Source: Bacteriovoracaceae bacterium (GTDB lineage: Bacteria > Bdellovibrionota > Bacteriovoracia > Bacteriovoracales > Bacteriovoracaceae). Taken from it: a stretch of 64,000 nt of DNA. The DNA lies in NCBI GenBank assembly GCA_021737405.1, contig JAIPEG010000010.1, positions 26,619 to 90,618 on the forward strand, read 5' to 3'. The notes beneath the pieces were generated by a model. The model was not told the DNA's origin. It did not search any database and was given only the letters and a program-made list of their open reading frames with translations. This document shows positions 18,517 through 27,193 of the stretch, one piece after another. A program made the translations under genes and the position numbers. Positions within the stretch are counted from its first letter, which is position 1, and each line of letters begins with the position of its first letter.

Positions 18517-19055
18517 GAATTTTTCTCTTTATTTTGAATATAAAGAGAAATGAGTTTTTCTTTTATGTCCTCTTCAAAGTCAGCAAATTCAAGAGAAGCC
18601 TCTTCTTTGAGGGCCTTATATTTCGGGCTTTGTGGGTGGAGCTGATTTTGTTTTTTAGACTTAACTTCTTCAGTTTTGTGAACCGAAGCTCTTTTTAGAA
18701 GATCAAGACGTTCTTGCTCAAAGTGTTGTGTACTGACAATAAAGTTTAAACGATTTATTTTTCCCTGTAGCTCAGGAAAGACCTTGAGGATTTTTGCCTT
18801 AAGTGTCTCTTCCATCATACTGAGACTTTGTGAGTAGCCAGAATGGTTTGTGAGAATGGTTAGTATCTTTTTTTGGTTCTTTAGAGGAACAGTAACTTTT
18901 GCGAGTTTAGGACCCACTATTTCCTCCCATCTCGCGATAAGAGAGAGGAAATCAAAAAGCTCACTGGGACGAGTGCTGTTGCCCTTATTCCAGTACTGAG
19001 TCTTTTTGAAGCTATAAGAAGTTTGACCCAGTAGGTCAGAAACCTTTTTAAACAT
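18510..19055 (-). CDS. DUF721/DciA-like protein
   Basis: A 181-residue protein whose central part (about 40-115) fits DUF721: WEEIVGPKLAKVTVPL, a beta-hairpin ILTILTNHSGYSQSLS, then EETLKAKILKVFPEL and INRLNFIV. DUF721 includes DciA, the helicase operator that loads DnaB in bacteria lacking DnaC. The C-terminal 60 residues are charged and helical with no clear homology. It stands alone on the minus strand, divergent from lptE. The role in replication is inferred from the family. Confidence 0.75.
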   Translation of the reverse strand: MFKKVSDLLGQTSYSFKKTQYWNKGNSTRPSELFDFLSLIARWEEIVGPKLAKVTVPLKNQKKILTILTNHSGYSQSLSMMEETLKAKILKVFPELQGKINRLNFIVSTQHFEQERLDLLKRASVHKTEEVKSKKQNQLHPQSPKYKALKEEASLEFADFEEDIKEKLISLYIQNKEKNSH

Positions 19056-19145
19056 GGATCATTTGAGGCCTTTTAAAGAGAAATGGCAAGGAGCAGCGCT
19101 ATCTTAGATGCTAGGCGATTAATGAGCTATTCGCTATGATAGGCC

Positions 19146-19814
19146 ATGATTCGCTTTGGCCATATTTTGTTTTTCCTCTTTCTGACTTCGTGCGCTGGTT
19201 ACCGTGTGCGCGATAGAGGCAATCCCTTTGAGCAAGAAAATATTCACTCCTTGGCCATCCCAATGTTTGTCAATAAGTCGAGTTATCCTGGAGTTGGTCC
19301 AATTTTTACTCGAGAGGTAACGAAGCTCATGTCGAGTTACCCTGGTATAAGAATAAAGGGTTTAAGTGGTGGCACTGAGGATGCAGTTCTCGTCGGAATT
19401 ATTGAGAGCCCTCGTCGATACGCTGATGCTTATAAAACCACTGCCACAAAATTTACAGATGGAGAGCTTGAGCAATCTATTGGTAATCGAGCACAGTTTT
19501 ACCTACCTACTGCTTCTTCATACGCCATTACCTTAAGGCTTATTTTAATAAAGAATCCATCGATTGCAGAAAAAGAGTTACTGGCCTCTTCGTTAGGGGC
19601 AAAAATGGAAAATATTTCGACCTCTAAAATCATATTTCAGCAGTCTTTTAATTATACTGGCGCCTTTAACCGGGAGGCGAAAGATACAATAACCTCAGAC
19701 AGTGGGGGAATCGTGAACTATTCAAAAACCAAAAGATACTTTACGCAAACGATAGAGAATCTTGCTAAACAAGCTGCAAGAGATCTTGAGGACCTTGTAA
19801 TAAATGTATTCTAG
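19146..19814 (+). CDS. lptE: LptE-like LPS-assembly lipoprotein
   Basis: A 222-residue lipoprotein: signal MIRFGHILFFLFLTSC with lipobox LTSC, then AGYRVRDRG. The start of the mature part has the LptE pattern of a CxGY motif, then IHSLAIPMFVNKS and FTREVTKLM. LptE plugs the LptD barrel that inserts lipopolysaccharide. The gene order lptE-holA matches that in E. coli and supports the call. It overlaps holA by 11 bases. Sequence similarity to characterised LptE is low, as usual for this family. Confidence 0.75.
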   Translation: MIRFGHILFFLFLTSCAGYRVRDRGNPFEQENIHSLAIPMFVNKSSYPGVGPIFTREVTKLMSSYPGIRIKGLSGGTEDAVLVGIIESPRRYADAYKTTATKFTDGELEQSIGNRAQFYLPTASSYAITLRLILIKNPSIAEKELLASSLGAKMENISTSKIIFQQSFNYTGAFNREAKDTITSDSGGIVNYSKTKRYFTQTIENLAKQAARDLEDLVINVF

Positions 19815-20754
19815 TCTATTTCCATGGGAACTGATTCAAGCTTATCCAAATCTTTTAACGAAAGGAAAGCCCGGTCCATACGCATTTTCTTGTTATGATC
19901 CCTATCTAGAAAAGATTTTTCTCTCCTCTATCCCCAAAACATTTTTAGAAGGGGAGAGCTGGAAGGTTCTTGCAGGACCTGAAATAACGGTCAATTGGCT
20001 TGAGGATAATTTAAAGACACTAGACTTCTTTACGAACTCTCAAAGCTATAAAGTTTTATTAAGTGAGCAAATGTCTCCTAAGGTAAAAGAGTTTCTTTTA
20101 ACTGAAGATATTGATTGGGGTGTTCGCTACTTTCTTCTCACTTTTCAAAAAGAAGATAAATTCTTTGAAAAACTCAAAAAGAAAGTTCCGACCTTAAAAG
20201 TAAAAGAGCCACGATTTTGGGAGATGGGTAAACTCTTAAAGTTCCTATGTGAACAAACTGGTGTTGGTCTTAGTTATGATATTCAAAATTATTTATTAGA
20301 AGTCATTCCCAATGAGCCGGGTGACCTTATTATTGCTCTTAAAAAGCTTGCTCTTCTCGGTCGCAACCCAAAAGATTTAAGACTTGTTGATATTAAAGAT
20401 ATGCTCTCAAAAGAGAGGATTGATCAATTTGAGCTTGCACGCTTGTGGGGAGAGAAGAAAAATCAAAGACTTTATGAGTTGCTTATTGAGCTCTCTCACG
20501 ATGTCGATGGCATGATGAGCTTCTTTAGGTTTATCCAGGGCCATATCATAAAGTTGAGTGACACTTCTTATATGCAAGGAAAGAGTAAGCCCTCAAAATA
20601 TGACCGTCAGGTTGAGGCCACCTCTAGACTTTGGAGTCAGGCAGACTTAAGAGATGAACTTCGCTTCTTTGGGGAATGTGAAATCTTGGCAAAATCGCGC
20701 TCAACAAATCTCATCCAGCAACTGCGCTTAAAAAAGATTTCCTGCTATCAATAG
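19804..20754 (+). CDS. holA: DNA polymerase III delta subunit
   Basis: HolA is the clamp-loader subunit that opens the beta clamp. The 316-residue protein has the HolA pattern of an N-terminal degenerate AAA+ part, a central VKEPRFWEMGKLLKFLCEQTGV, the family helix YLLEVIPNEPGDLIIALKKLAL, and a C-terminal collar helix set ending in the ELRFFGECEILAKS region. No Walker A motif is present, as expected for delta. Position between lptE and rpsT is common for holA. Confidence 0.82.
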   Translation: MYSSLFPWELIQAYPNLLTKGKPGPYAFSCYDPYLEKIFLSSIPKTFLEGESWKVLAGPEITVNWLEDNLKTLDFFTNSQSYKVLLSEQMSPKVKEFLLTEDIDWGVRYFLLTFQKEDKFFEKLKKKVPTLKVKEPRFWEMGKLLKFLCEQTGVGLSYDIQNYLLEVIPNEPGDLIIALKKLALLGRNPKDLRLVDIKDMLSKERIDQFELARLWGEKKNQRLYELLIELSHDVDGMMSFFRFIQGHIIKLSDTSYMQGKSKPSKYDRQVEATSRLWSQADLRDELRFFGECEILAKSRSTNLIQQLRLKKISCYQ

Positions 20755-20773
20755 AGAATAAATTGAGTTCAAA

Positions 20774-20800
20774 CAAAAAAGCCCATCTCTAAAGATGGGC
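20774..20800 (-). terminator. intrinsic terminator after rpsT
   Basis: Read leftward, GCCCATCT-TTAG-AGATGGGC is followed by TTTTTT. It lies 29 bases beyond the rpsT stop. On the other strand there is no T run, so it acts mainly for rpsT and not for holA. Confidence 0.88.
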
Positions 20801-20828
20801 AAAATATCTCAAATTAGGAAACTTAAGA

Positions 20829-21089
20829 TTAAACTTTGCTAACGCTTTTAGCTAAACGGCTAGCTTTACGAGCAGCAGTGTTAGGCTTAATAACGCCATT
20901 TTTCGCCAATTTAGCGAAAAGGCTCTGGGCCTTAGAAAGTATTGAAGCAGCATTTTCTTTGTCACCAGCGGCAACAAATTCCATTAACTTCTTCTCAACA
21001 CCTCTAGCTTGTGTCGTTTTAATCTTGTTTCTTAAAGTACGCGTTTCAGTTTGTCTTACACGCTTTTTTGCGGACTTATGATGTGGCAC
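20829..21089 (-). CDS. rpsT: 30S ribosomal protein S20
   Basis: S20 binds 16S rRNA. I start it at the GTG at 21089, which gives MPHHKSAKKRVRQ and has AGGAG six bases ahead; the frame could also begin at a TTG at 21095, but S20 proteins usually start M-x-x-x-KSAKKR. The product has 86 residues, is highly basic, and contains LRNKIKTTQARG and the C-terminal VIKPNTAARKASRLAK. Confidence 0.96.
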   Translation of the reverse strand: MPHHKSAKKRVRQTETRTLRNKIKTTQARGVEKKLMEFVAAGDKENAASILSKAQSLFAKLAKNGVIKPNTAARKASRLAKSVSKV

Positions 21090-21185
21090 GAACAACTCCT
21101 GCGGTTAGATATAATGCATTAAGCCAATAATCTTAAATTAGTGCTAGATTTATATTCCCTAACCGCGGACATGGCAAGGTTTTAT

Positions 21186-21214
21186 TTGATAAAGCCACTT
21201 CGGCTCAGTATTAT
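21186..21214 (+). promoter_or_regulatory. sigma-70-like promoter for the hbd operon
   Basis: TTGATA and TATTAT are separated by 17 bases, five of six matches to consensus in each box. The start of transcription should fall near 21222, about 50 bases before the dehydrogenase ATG. Confidence 0.65.
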
Positions 21215-21273
21215 CGACCAAAATTTTCACGGTATTAGGGCCATTTCTGGCCTCTCTGGCAAAGGGAGAAATC

Positions 21274-22131
21274 ATGAGTAGTATCCATTGTATTGGTGTT
21301 GTTGGTGCAGGGCAGATGGGTCGTGGGATTGCTCAAGTAGCGGCCATGAGTGACTACAAAGTGCAACTATACGATATTTCAAAAGAGAGTCTTGATTTCG
21401 CTATGAGCTTTATTGAAAAGCAGCTTTTGCGAGGAGTTGAAAAGGGCAAATGGGATAATGCCTTTGTTAAGAAGACAATGGGTAACCTGAGTCCTGTAAA
21501 CGATTTAAAATCCCTCTCAACAGACGATCTTCTGATTGAAGCAGCTACTGAGAATAAAGATATAAAATTTAAAATCTTTAAAGATTTGGATAACGTTGCC
21601 AAAGAGGGGGCGATTTTGGCGACAAATACATCCTCGATTTCAATTACAGAAATTGCGGCGGCGACTAGTCGGCCAGATAAAGTTGCTGGGATGCACTTTA
21701 TGAACCCTGTGCCTGTGATGAAACTCGTTGAGGGCATAAGAGGGCTTGAAACTTCAGATGAAACTTTCAATGCTGTAGAAGAAGTTTCTCAAAAAATGGG
21801 GAAAACCTTTATAAAAGTTAATGATGTGGCAGGCTTTGCCATAAATAGAATACTGATGCCGATGATCAACGAAGCTATTTATGCTCACTATGAAGGTGTC
21901 GCCTCATGTGAAGATATCGATACTGGTATGAAACTTGGCACGAATCAGCCAATGGGCCCCTTTGAGCTCGCTGACTTTATTGGGCTTGATACCTGTCTGG
22001 CCATAATGGAAGTTTTACACGATGGTCTAGGGGACACAAAATATCGTCCTTGCCCTCTACTAAAGAAGTATGTGCTTGCAGGGCGCATGGGAAGAAAATC
22101 AGGAAGAGGTTTTTATGTTTATAACAGCTAA
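21274..22131 (+). CDS. hbd: 3-hydroxybutyryl-CoA dehydrogenase
   Basis: Oxidises 3-hydroxyacyl-CoA with NAD. The 285-residue protein has an N-terminal Rossmann fold ([15 protein letters not shown]), the [10 protein letters not shown] segment, the catalytic-histidine motif [15 protein letters not shown], and the C-terminal domain motif [15 protein letters not shown]. Length is typical for the short-chain enzyme. It overlaps the crotonase by 17 bases, and the three CoA genes form one operon behind a good promoter. Confidence 0.95.
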   Translation: MSSIHCIGVVGAGQMGRGIAQVAAMSDYKVQLYDISKESLDFAMSFIEKQLLRGVEKGKWDNAFVKKTMGNLSPVNDLKSLSTDDLLIEAATENKDIKFKIFKDLDNVAKEGAILATNTSSISITEIAAATSRPDKVAGMHFMNPVPVMKLVEGIRGLETSDETFNAVEEVSQKMGKTFIKVNDVAGFAINRILMPMINEAIYAHYEGVASCEDIDTGMKLGTNQPMGPFELADFIGLDTCLAIMEVLHDGLGDTKYRPCPLLKKYVLAGRMGRKSGRGFYVYNS

Positions 22132-22921
22132 TTACGAAACGATTACGTTTGAGGTTAAAGATTATATTGGTTATCTAACCATCAATAGAGAAAAGAAGCT
22201 TAATGCTCTAAACTCACAAGTTCTAAGCGAACTTAAAGATCTTCTCTCTCATTTGATTAATGAGGATAAGGGAAGTTCAGTTAAGGGTGTCATCATGACC
22301 GGCTCTGGTGAAAAAGCTTTTATAGCTGGTGCCGACATCGCTGAAATGCAGGACATGACGGTTGAAGAAGCCCGCGTCTTTGGAGCACTTGGACAAGAGG
22401 TGACTCTTCTTTTTGAAATGCTTCCAATGCCAATAATTGCTTGTGTGAATGGCTTTGCCCTCGGTGGTGGATGTGAGATGGCCATGGCCTGCGACTTCAT
22501 CTACGCCACAGAGAGTGCTGTGTTTGGACAACCTGAAGTGAAGCTTGGTCTTATACCAGGCTTTGGGGGCACACAGAGACTTTCACGTATTGTTGGTCGC
22601 CATCGCGCTAAGGAGATCATTTATACTGGAAGAAATGTAAGCTCTGATGAAGCCCAGAAAATAGGCTTGGCCATAAAGGTTTTTGCAAGTAAGGAAGAAT
22701 TGATCGCAGGAGCAGAGAAAACTTTTTCCTACATTCTGAAAGTAAGCCCTAATGCAGTTAAATTATCTAAAAAAGCAATGAACTCAGGGAATGATCTAAC
22801 GATTACTGAAGGCCTTTCCCATGAGCTCGACCAATTTTCAGCTGTTTTTTCTTCAGAAGATATGAAAGAAGGAACAACGGCTTTTGTTGAAAAGAGAGCT
22901 CCAAACTTTACTGGCAATTAA
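22115..22921 (+). CDS. enoyl-CoA hydratase/crotonase
   Basis: Hydrates enoyl-CoA in beta-oxidation. I start it at the ATG at 22115 ([14 protein letters not shown]), with AGGAAGAGG just upstream; the frame is open 15 codons earlier. The 268-residue protein has the oxyanion-hole stretches [12 protein letters not shown] and [13 protein letters not shown]. The two glutamates expected of a hydratase are seen in CEMAMACD and in [14 protein letters not shown]. It lies between the hydroxyacyl-CoA and acyl-CoA dehydrogenases. Confidence 0.93.
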   Translation: MFITANYETITFEVKDYIGYLTINREKKLNALNSQVLSELKDLLSHLINEDKGSSVKGVIMTGSGEKAFIAGADIAEMQDMTVEEARVFGALGQEVTLLFEMLPMPIIACVNGFALGGGCEMAMACDFIYATESAVFGQPEVKLGLIPGFGGTQRLSRIVGRHRAKEIIYTGRNVSSDEAQKIGLAIKVFASKEELIAGAEKTFSYILKVSPNAVKLSKKAMNSGNDLTITEGLSHELDQFSAVFSSEDMKEGTTAFVEKRAPNFTGN

Positions 22922-22942
22922 AATTCGATAAAAGAGGAATAT

Positions 22943-24082
22943 ATGACTTTAGATGACTACAAAGAGTTAAGAGAATTAGTGGCCAAGTTCAGTGATGCTG
23001 AGGTCGGCCCTATTGCTGCTGAAATTGATGAAAAGGGGAAAATCCCAACAGAACTAATAAAGAAAGTTGCTGAAAATGGCTTTATGGGAAGCTATGTGCC
23101 TGAAGAATATGGTGGCGCCGGCATGGATTACATGAGCTACTCCATTTTGATTGAAGAGCTTTCGCGAGGGTGTGCTTCTACGGGCGTTCTCGTTTCTGCT
23201 CATACTTCTCTTGCGACTTGGCCAATCCTTCAATTTGGAACAGAGGAACAAAAGAAAAAATATCTGCCTAAACTTGCTAGTGGCGAGTGGATCGGTTGCT
23301 TTTGTCTATCTGAGCCAAATGCAGGGTCTGATGCTGGATCACTTACGACATTTGCAGAATTAAAAGGTGATCATTACGTCATTAATGGCACAAAGAACTG
23401 GATAACAAATGGTAAAGAAGCTGATGTTGCCATTGTCTTTGCTAAAACTGAAAAAACAGAGAATCACAAGGGAATGTCGGTTTTTATCGTTGAAACGGCC
23501 TGGGAAGGGTTTGAGATTCAAAAATCTGAAGACAAGCTTGGAATACGAGGAAGTTCGACAACACAAATTGTTTTAGAAAACGTAAAGGTTCCAAAGGAGA
23601 ACCTACTTGGAGCTGAGAAGAAAGGTTTTAGTATTGGTTTGGCGACTCTTGATGGCGGTCGAATCGGAATTGCGGCTCAAGCACTCGGAATTGCTGAGGC
23701 AGCCTTTCGCTATGCTAAGAAATACTCTCTTGAAAGAGTTCAATTTGGTAAACCAATTGCTGACCTTCAGGCGATTCAATTTATTCTCGCTGATATGAGT
23801 ACAAAAATTGCGGCTTCACGTTTATTAATTGCTGAGGCCAGCCGTCTAAAGGATCTTGGGCAGCCCTATTCTAAAGAGTCGGCACAAGCGAAAGTATTTG
23901 CTGCAGAGTCAGCTATGTGGGTGACGACAAAGGCCATCCAGGTATTGGGCGGCAATGGGTATGTGCGTGAGTATCCTGTCGAGCGTCATTTTCGTGATGC
24001 AAAGATTACTGAGATTTACGAAGGAACATCTGAAGTGCAGCGTCTCGTTATCGCAGCAAATGAACTCAAGGACCTGCGCTAA
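22943..24082 (+). CDS. short-chain acyl-CoA dehydrogenase
   Basis: A 379-residue FAD enzyme that makes 2-enoyl-CoA. It carries the ACAD signatures CFCLSEPNAGSDAGS and WITNG in the middle and QVLGGNGYVREYPVERHFRD near the C-terminus. The catalytic glutamate is in ITEIYEGTSEVQRL, the position used by short- and medium-chain enzymes. It is third in the operon with hbd and crotonase, so butyryl-CoA or a similar short acyl-CoA is the likely substrate. Confidence 0.95.
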   Translation: MTLDDYKELRELVAKFSDAEVGPIAAEIDEKGKIPTELIKKVAENGFMGSYVPEEYGGAGMDYMSYSILIEELSRGCASTGVLVSAHTSLATWPILQFGTEEQKKKYLPKLASGEWIGCFCLSEPNAGSDAGSLTTFAELKGDHYVINGTKNWITNGKEADVAIVFAKTEKTENHKGMSVFIVETAWEGFEIQKSEDKLGIRGSSTTQIVLENVKVPKENLLGAEKKGFSIGLATLDGGRIGIAAQALGIAEAAFRYAKKYSLERVQFGKPIADLQAIQFILADMSTKIAASRLLIAEASRLKDLGQPYSKESAQAKVFAAESAMWVTTKAIQVLGGNGYVREYPVERHFRDAKITEIYEGTSEVQRLVIAANELKDLR

Positions 24083-24130
24083 ACCCTCAGAATGTTTGCC
24101 TTTGGATTTTATAAGTGCTACCAATGATGA

Positions 24131-24159
24131 TTGCACTTCATAAGTCGCAAAACTAAGAT
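24131..24159 (+). promoter_or_regulatory. possible promoter of the histone H1-like gene
   Basis: TTGCAC and TAAGAT lie 17 bases apart, about 55 bases before the ATG at 24214. Matches are moderate, so this is a candidate only. The -35 box overlaps one arm of an AAGTGC/GCACTT inverted repeat. Confidence 0.4.
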
Positions 24160-24213
24160 ACCCGACCAGAGGTGACTGCCGTGGTTTTAAAGAAAATTTT
24201 GGAGAAAGTAGGT

Positions 24214-25257
24214 ATGGCCAAGAAAAAATCTGCCAAAAAGAACACTAAAAAATCAACGAAGGCTAACGTGGCAAAGAAAAAAGTCGCTAAGAAGTCGACG
24301 GCTTCAAAAAAGAAAACGGCAAAGAAAGTGACCAAGAAAAAAGTGGCAAAGAAGTCTACGGCTTCAAAAAAGAAAACGGCTAAGAAAGTTGCTAAAAAAA
24401 CGGCCAAAAAAGTAGCAAAAAAATCGACTGCCTCCAAAAAGAAGACTGCTAAGAAAGTGACCAAGAAGGTCGCGAAAAAGGTGGCTAAAAAAGCCGCCAA
24501 GAAAGTAACAAAAAAAATAACCAAAAAAGTAACGAAAAAAGCACCAGCTAAGAAGGTCGAGAAAAAAGTCATCAAAAAAGTGACTACGGCCTCAAAGAAA
24601 GTGGCAAAGAAAGCAGCTCCTGCTCCTAAAAAGGCAGCGAAGAAAGAAGAGCCAAAAGAAGTGGTAAAAACGACTGCTCCTGCAAAAGTAGAGCCTAAGA
24701 AAAAGAAAGCAAAATCAAAGGCAACGACTCCTAAGATGGAAGATCTTCAGGAAGATGAGCAAATTGATTTAGAATTAACAAAAAAGGAAAAGAAAAGTAT
24801 CACCTCAGAAGCCAAAGAAAAAATTGGTGAAGGGATTGCTGATCTTAACAATGAATATTCTCTTAAAGAAATCTTTGATGCGATTAAGACATTAGAGTTT
24901 TACACTTCTGATAGTGATGAGTGTTTAGCTCGTAATTGCGAAACTCCAGCTTCAACGATGGGATATTGTCGTTTCCATTACATCTCTGGTTGGAAAGATA
25001 TTAAAAAGAAATCCAAAATACTCGAAGAAGGTCAGCTTCAAGAGTACATTGAGGGTCTCGTAGAAAAATACCCCATTAAGTTTATTGAAAGTCTTGTGAG
25101 TGATCTAACGGATGAGAAATCATTTTTCGCCATTCTTAAAGAAATGGACATCGATGCGGATGAAGAATCCTATGAAGATGCCGAAGAGGGTGAAGATGAT
25201 GATCAAGACATCGCCTTTGAAACTAAGGGAACTGTTACCCCACGTTTTGACGATTAG
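24214..25257 (+). CDS. histone H1-like Lys/Ala-rich protein with a C-terminal Cys/His knuckle
   Basis: The ATG at 24214 has GGAG nine bases ahead and gives MAKKKSAKKNTKK; an upstream GTG at 24172 is less likely. The 347-residue protein has a basic N-terminal half (about 1-170) of KVAKK, TAKK and STASKKK repeats like the tails of histone H1 and bacterial H1-like proteins. A charged linker and a folded domain (about 190-330) follow. That domain carries C237-x4-C242-x9-C252-x2-H255 (CLARNC, then GYCRFHY), a likely metal site. The tail is acidic. It probably binds DNA or RNA through the basic part; the target of the folded domain is unknown. Confidence 0.8.
   Translation: MAKKKSAKKNTKKSTKANVAKKKVAKKSTASKKKTAKKVTKKKVAKKSTASKKKTAKKVAKKTAKKVAKKSTASKKKTAKKVTKKVAKKVAKKAAKKVTKKITKKVTKKAPAKKVEKKVIKKVTTASKKVAKKAAPAPKKAAKKEEPKEVVKTTAPAKVEPKKKKAKSKATTPKMEDLQEDEQIDLELTKKEKKSITSEAKEKIGEGIADLNNEYSLKEIFDAIKTLEFYTSDSDECLARNCETPASTMGYCRFHYISGWKDIKKKSKILEEGQLQEYIEGLVEKYPIKFIESLVSDLTDEKSFFAILKEMDIDADEESYEDAEEGEDDDQDIAFETKGTVTPRFDD
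24280..24462 (+). repeat. tandem repeats coding Lys/Ala/Ser/Thr units
   Basis: Three copies of about 60-69 bases encode the KKSTASKKKTAKKV unit in the histone-like gene. The first two copies are almost identical at the DNA level (GGCTTCAAAAAAGAAAACGG), the third is diverged. This suggests recent internal duplication. Confidence 0.8.
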
Positions 25258-25274
25258 TTAAAGAAAATAAAAGC

Positions 25275-25940
25275 TTAGCTTAAGTGATCAATTAGCCATG
25301 ACAGTAATTTGTCATGGCAATTGAATATATGCTCTGCACCTTCTGCGTGTAAACTCTCATGATGACAGTGACCAAACCAATCAACGATAACACAAGGTAT
25401 CCCAAAGGCCTGTGCGCCTTTGATATCGACTTCACTGTCTCCGATCAATACGATTTTTCTCTTATCGATATCCCCGAGCATTAATTCTAATCCTTCAGGA
25501 TGAGGCTTTGCTTTAGAGGTGTCACGAAATTGCATATCGTGAAAGAGGGGTGTTAGCCCTAGTCCGTTAAAGACTTTCATACCAGAATGTTGGTCTCTGC
25601 CGGTCCAAACGTAAGTCGCCATCTCTAGATCATGGAGGCGTTTTATAAACTCAATTGTTCCTGGGACAATTGGCGGGATGTAGTCACAATTAAGTTCATT
25701 CAAGTCATCGATCACCCCTTGAATAAAACTTTCACTTGGTTTTTCAACTCCCAAGTTTATAAAGAGTTGATGCCAGTCGGGTACATAGGCCTTCATGACT
25801 TCTTCTTTTGTTACGGCCCTTCCCATGTGTATCGGTAAAACTTGGTCGATGAGATCATAAAAATTCTCAAGGCTATTGATCATTGTCCCGTCATTATCAA
25901 AAACTATGTGAGCGCGGGCCTTATCTTTTGGGTAACTCAT
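25275..25940 (-). CDS. HAD-family phosphatase
   Basis: A 221-residue HAD hydrolase of the phosphoglycolate phosphatase type. The nucleophile motif is VFDNDGTMINS at about residue 13; DNDGT replaces the usual DxDGT with Asn between the two aspartates, which is allowed. Motif II is the threonine in YVWTGRD, and motif III/IV are KPHPEGL and LIGDSEVDIKGA. A helical cap follows motif I. Substrate cannot be told from sequence. It is convergent with the histone-like gene, and its last codons lie in a strong inverted repeat. Confidence 0.85.
   Translation of the reverse strand: MSYPKDKARAHIVFDNDGTMINSLENFYDLIDQVLPIHMGRAVTKEEVMKAYVPDWHQLFINLGVEKPSESFIQGVIDDLNELNCDYIPPIVPGTIEFIKRLHDLEMATYVWTGRDQHSGMKVFNGLGLTPLFHDMQFRDTSKAKPHPEGLELMLGDIDKRKIVLIGDSEVDIKGAQAFGIPCVIVDWFGHCHHESLHAEGAEHIFNCHDKLLSWLIDHLS
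25289..25323. repeat. long inverted repeat at the 3' end of the HAD gene
   Basis: GCCATGACA and TGTCATGGC form a perfect nine-base stem around GTAATT, extended by CAATT/AATTG with one bulged base. It overlaps the last codons of the HAD gene, between convergent genes. There is no adjacent T run on either strand, so it is not a standard terminator; it may protect or end the 3' region of one or both transcripts. Confidence 0.6.
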
Positions 25941-25964
25941 TTGAATCCGTGGATTGAATTATTT

Positions 25965-26633
25965 CTAAAATGTGTGACTTACCTTTCCAACGGCCACATT
26001 GATTTCAAGAAGGTGTTTTTTTCCTTCAACGTTAAAGTCATTTTTACTCATGCCAACATTCGTTAATACTTTTGTTGTCACTTGAGCTTCTTTTGGACTC
26101 GTGATCTCGACATTGCCGGTACTAAGAGTAATGCTAGATTTTCCTTCATTACTCCAGAGCATGTCTTGCAGGTTAATTGAACCGGCTGAAATTTTGACAA
26201 TCAAAGGCATATTCCCATTGGTCCAATCAAGTGATCCTGCTGCCATGGTAACGTCTAGTGACTCAATGGCACCAAGACCTTCGATTTTTCCTGCTTTTTG
26301 AGTAAGCTTTAAAATAGAGTCCTTTGTAAGCTGAAGATTCCAGTTGAGCTCGCAGCCATTTTCCCCTGTAAAAGAGGTATTTTCAGTTTCTATAATGATC
26401 TTGTCTCCTTCTTCCTTGTGATGGAGAAGGCACCATTCACGCCAATCCTTTTTTTCATACTCTAGTGACACTTTTTCGCCTACCGTGACGTTTACCTTTC
26501 CGGTGTCATTTTTGATCTCAATGATTTTTTGTTGGGTAAGGATGGATTCTTTCTTTGTCATGAGAGTTTCACTTGGCTTCTTTTCTACACAAGAGATAGT
26601 GAGGAAAAAAGATAAAAGGATGATTCGTTTCAT
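25965..26633 (-). CDS. lipoprotein with DUF4097-like beta repeats
   Basis: A 222-residue lipoprotein: signal MKRIILLSFFLTISC with lipobox TISC, then VEKKPSE. The mature part is all beta, with the successive GKVNVTV, GKIEGLG, SAGSINLQ, STGNVEIT and AVGKVSHTF units seen in DUF4097/adhesin-like right-handed beta folds. No catalytic residues are apparent. The upstream gene is co-directional across a short gap. Probably anchored in the outer or inner membrane; role unknown. Confidence 0.75.
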   Translation of the reverse strand: MKRIILLSFFLTISCVEKKPSETLMTKKESILTQQKIIEIKNDTGKVNVTVGEKVSLEYEKKDWREWCLLHHKEEGDKIIIETENTSFTGENGCELNWNLQLTKDSILKLTQKAGKIEGLGAIESLDVTMAAGSLDWTNGNMPLIVKISAGSINLQDMLWSNEGKSSITLSTGNVEITSPKEAQVTTKVLTNVGMSKNDFNVEGKKHLLEINVAVGKVSHTF

Positions 26634-26678
26634 ATAGGCTCTTTATTTAAGTGGTAATTTTTTAAAGTAACTATCTCA

Positions 26679-27119
26679 TTACTGGTTGAGGAGCGCCTCT
26701 GCTTTGATAGAAAGGGCGATATTCTCTCTACTGACTTTATATTGAAATTCTAGGTCCTTATACTTAGCTTCAGTCCAATTGCTGATGTAATCATTCCAGT
26801 CACTATCGGCAAAATAAGAATCAAAGAATATACCCATCGAATCAATAAGGGTGTCGAGATACTTTCCAGGGTCTTGGTTTTTATCATCAAGATCCATGCT
26901 GATAACATAAGTCACGGGTGCCATTAGTAGCTCTTTTGGATTAAAGAGACCAACGGCAAGAAAGAGCTCATCTGGATAGGTAAGACCATGTACCTGAAAG
27001 GTTTTATTCTGTTGAACGCATTGATCTTTATAGACACCATAAAGGACGGACTCGACTTTTTCGGCCCATTTTGCTGGTAGAATACTTCCAGGCTTAAGTT
27101 GTTCCTTGCGTGATAACAA
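26679..27119 (-). CDS. hypothetical protein
   Basis: I choose a TTG start at 27119 because AAGGAG stands seven bases before it; the frame is open to a GTG at 27164 that has no ribosome site and would overlap the divergent upstream region. The 146-residue product has a mixed, acidic, aromatic-rich C-terminal half (GIFFDSYFADSDWNDYIS). No signal peptide, membrane segment or known motif is visible. Divergent from the next small gene. Function unknown. Confidence 0.6.
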   Translation of the reverse strand: MLSRKEQLKPGSILPAKWAEKVESVLYGVYKDQCVQQNKTFQVHGLTYPDELFLAVGLFNPKELLMAPVTYVISMDLDDKNQDPGKYLDTLIDSMGIFFDSYFADSDWNDYISNWTEAKYKDLEFQYKVSRENIALSIKAEALLNQ

Positions 27120-27193
27120 AATATGGCTCCTTTTCTTTGACTGAGATAGGGCCTGAACATACACTAGGAATTGGCTTACGGTAAAGAAGGCAC

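Noticed and set aside
21239..21252. GGCC-ATTTCT-GGCC before the hbd start
   Set aside because: Four-base stem; too short to claim as a regulatory hairpin.
24153..24575. Open frame on the minus strand with a Phe/Leu/Ala repeat
   Set aside because: It is the antisense of the Lys/Ala repeat tail of the histone-like gene; low-complexity codons keep the other frame open.
26924..27160. Alternative ATG-started minus frame overlapping the small gene at 26679-27119
   Set aside because: Its product lacks continuity, while the chosen frame has a good AAGGAG site before a TTG start and runs longer.
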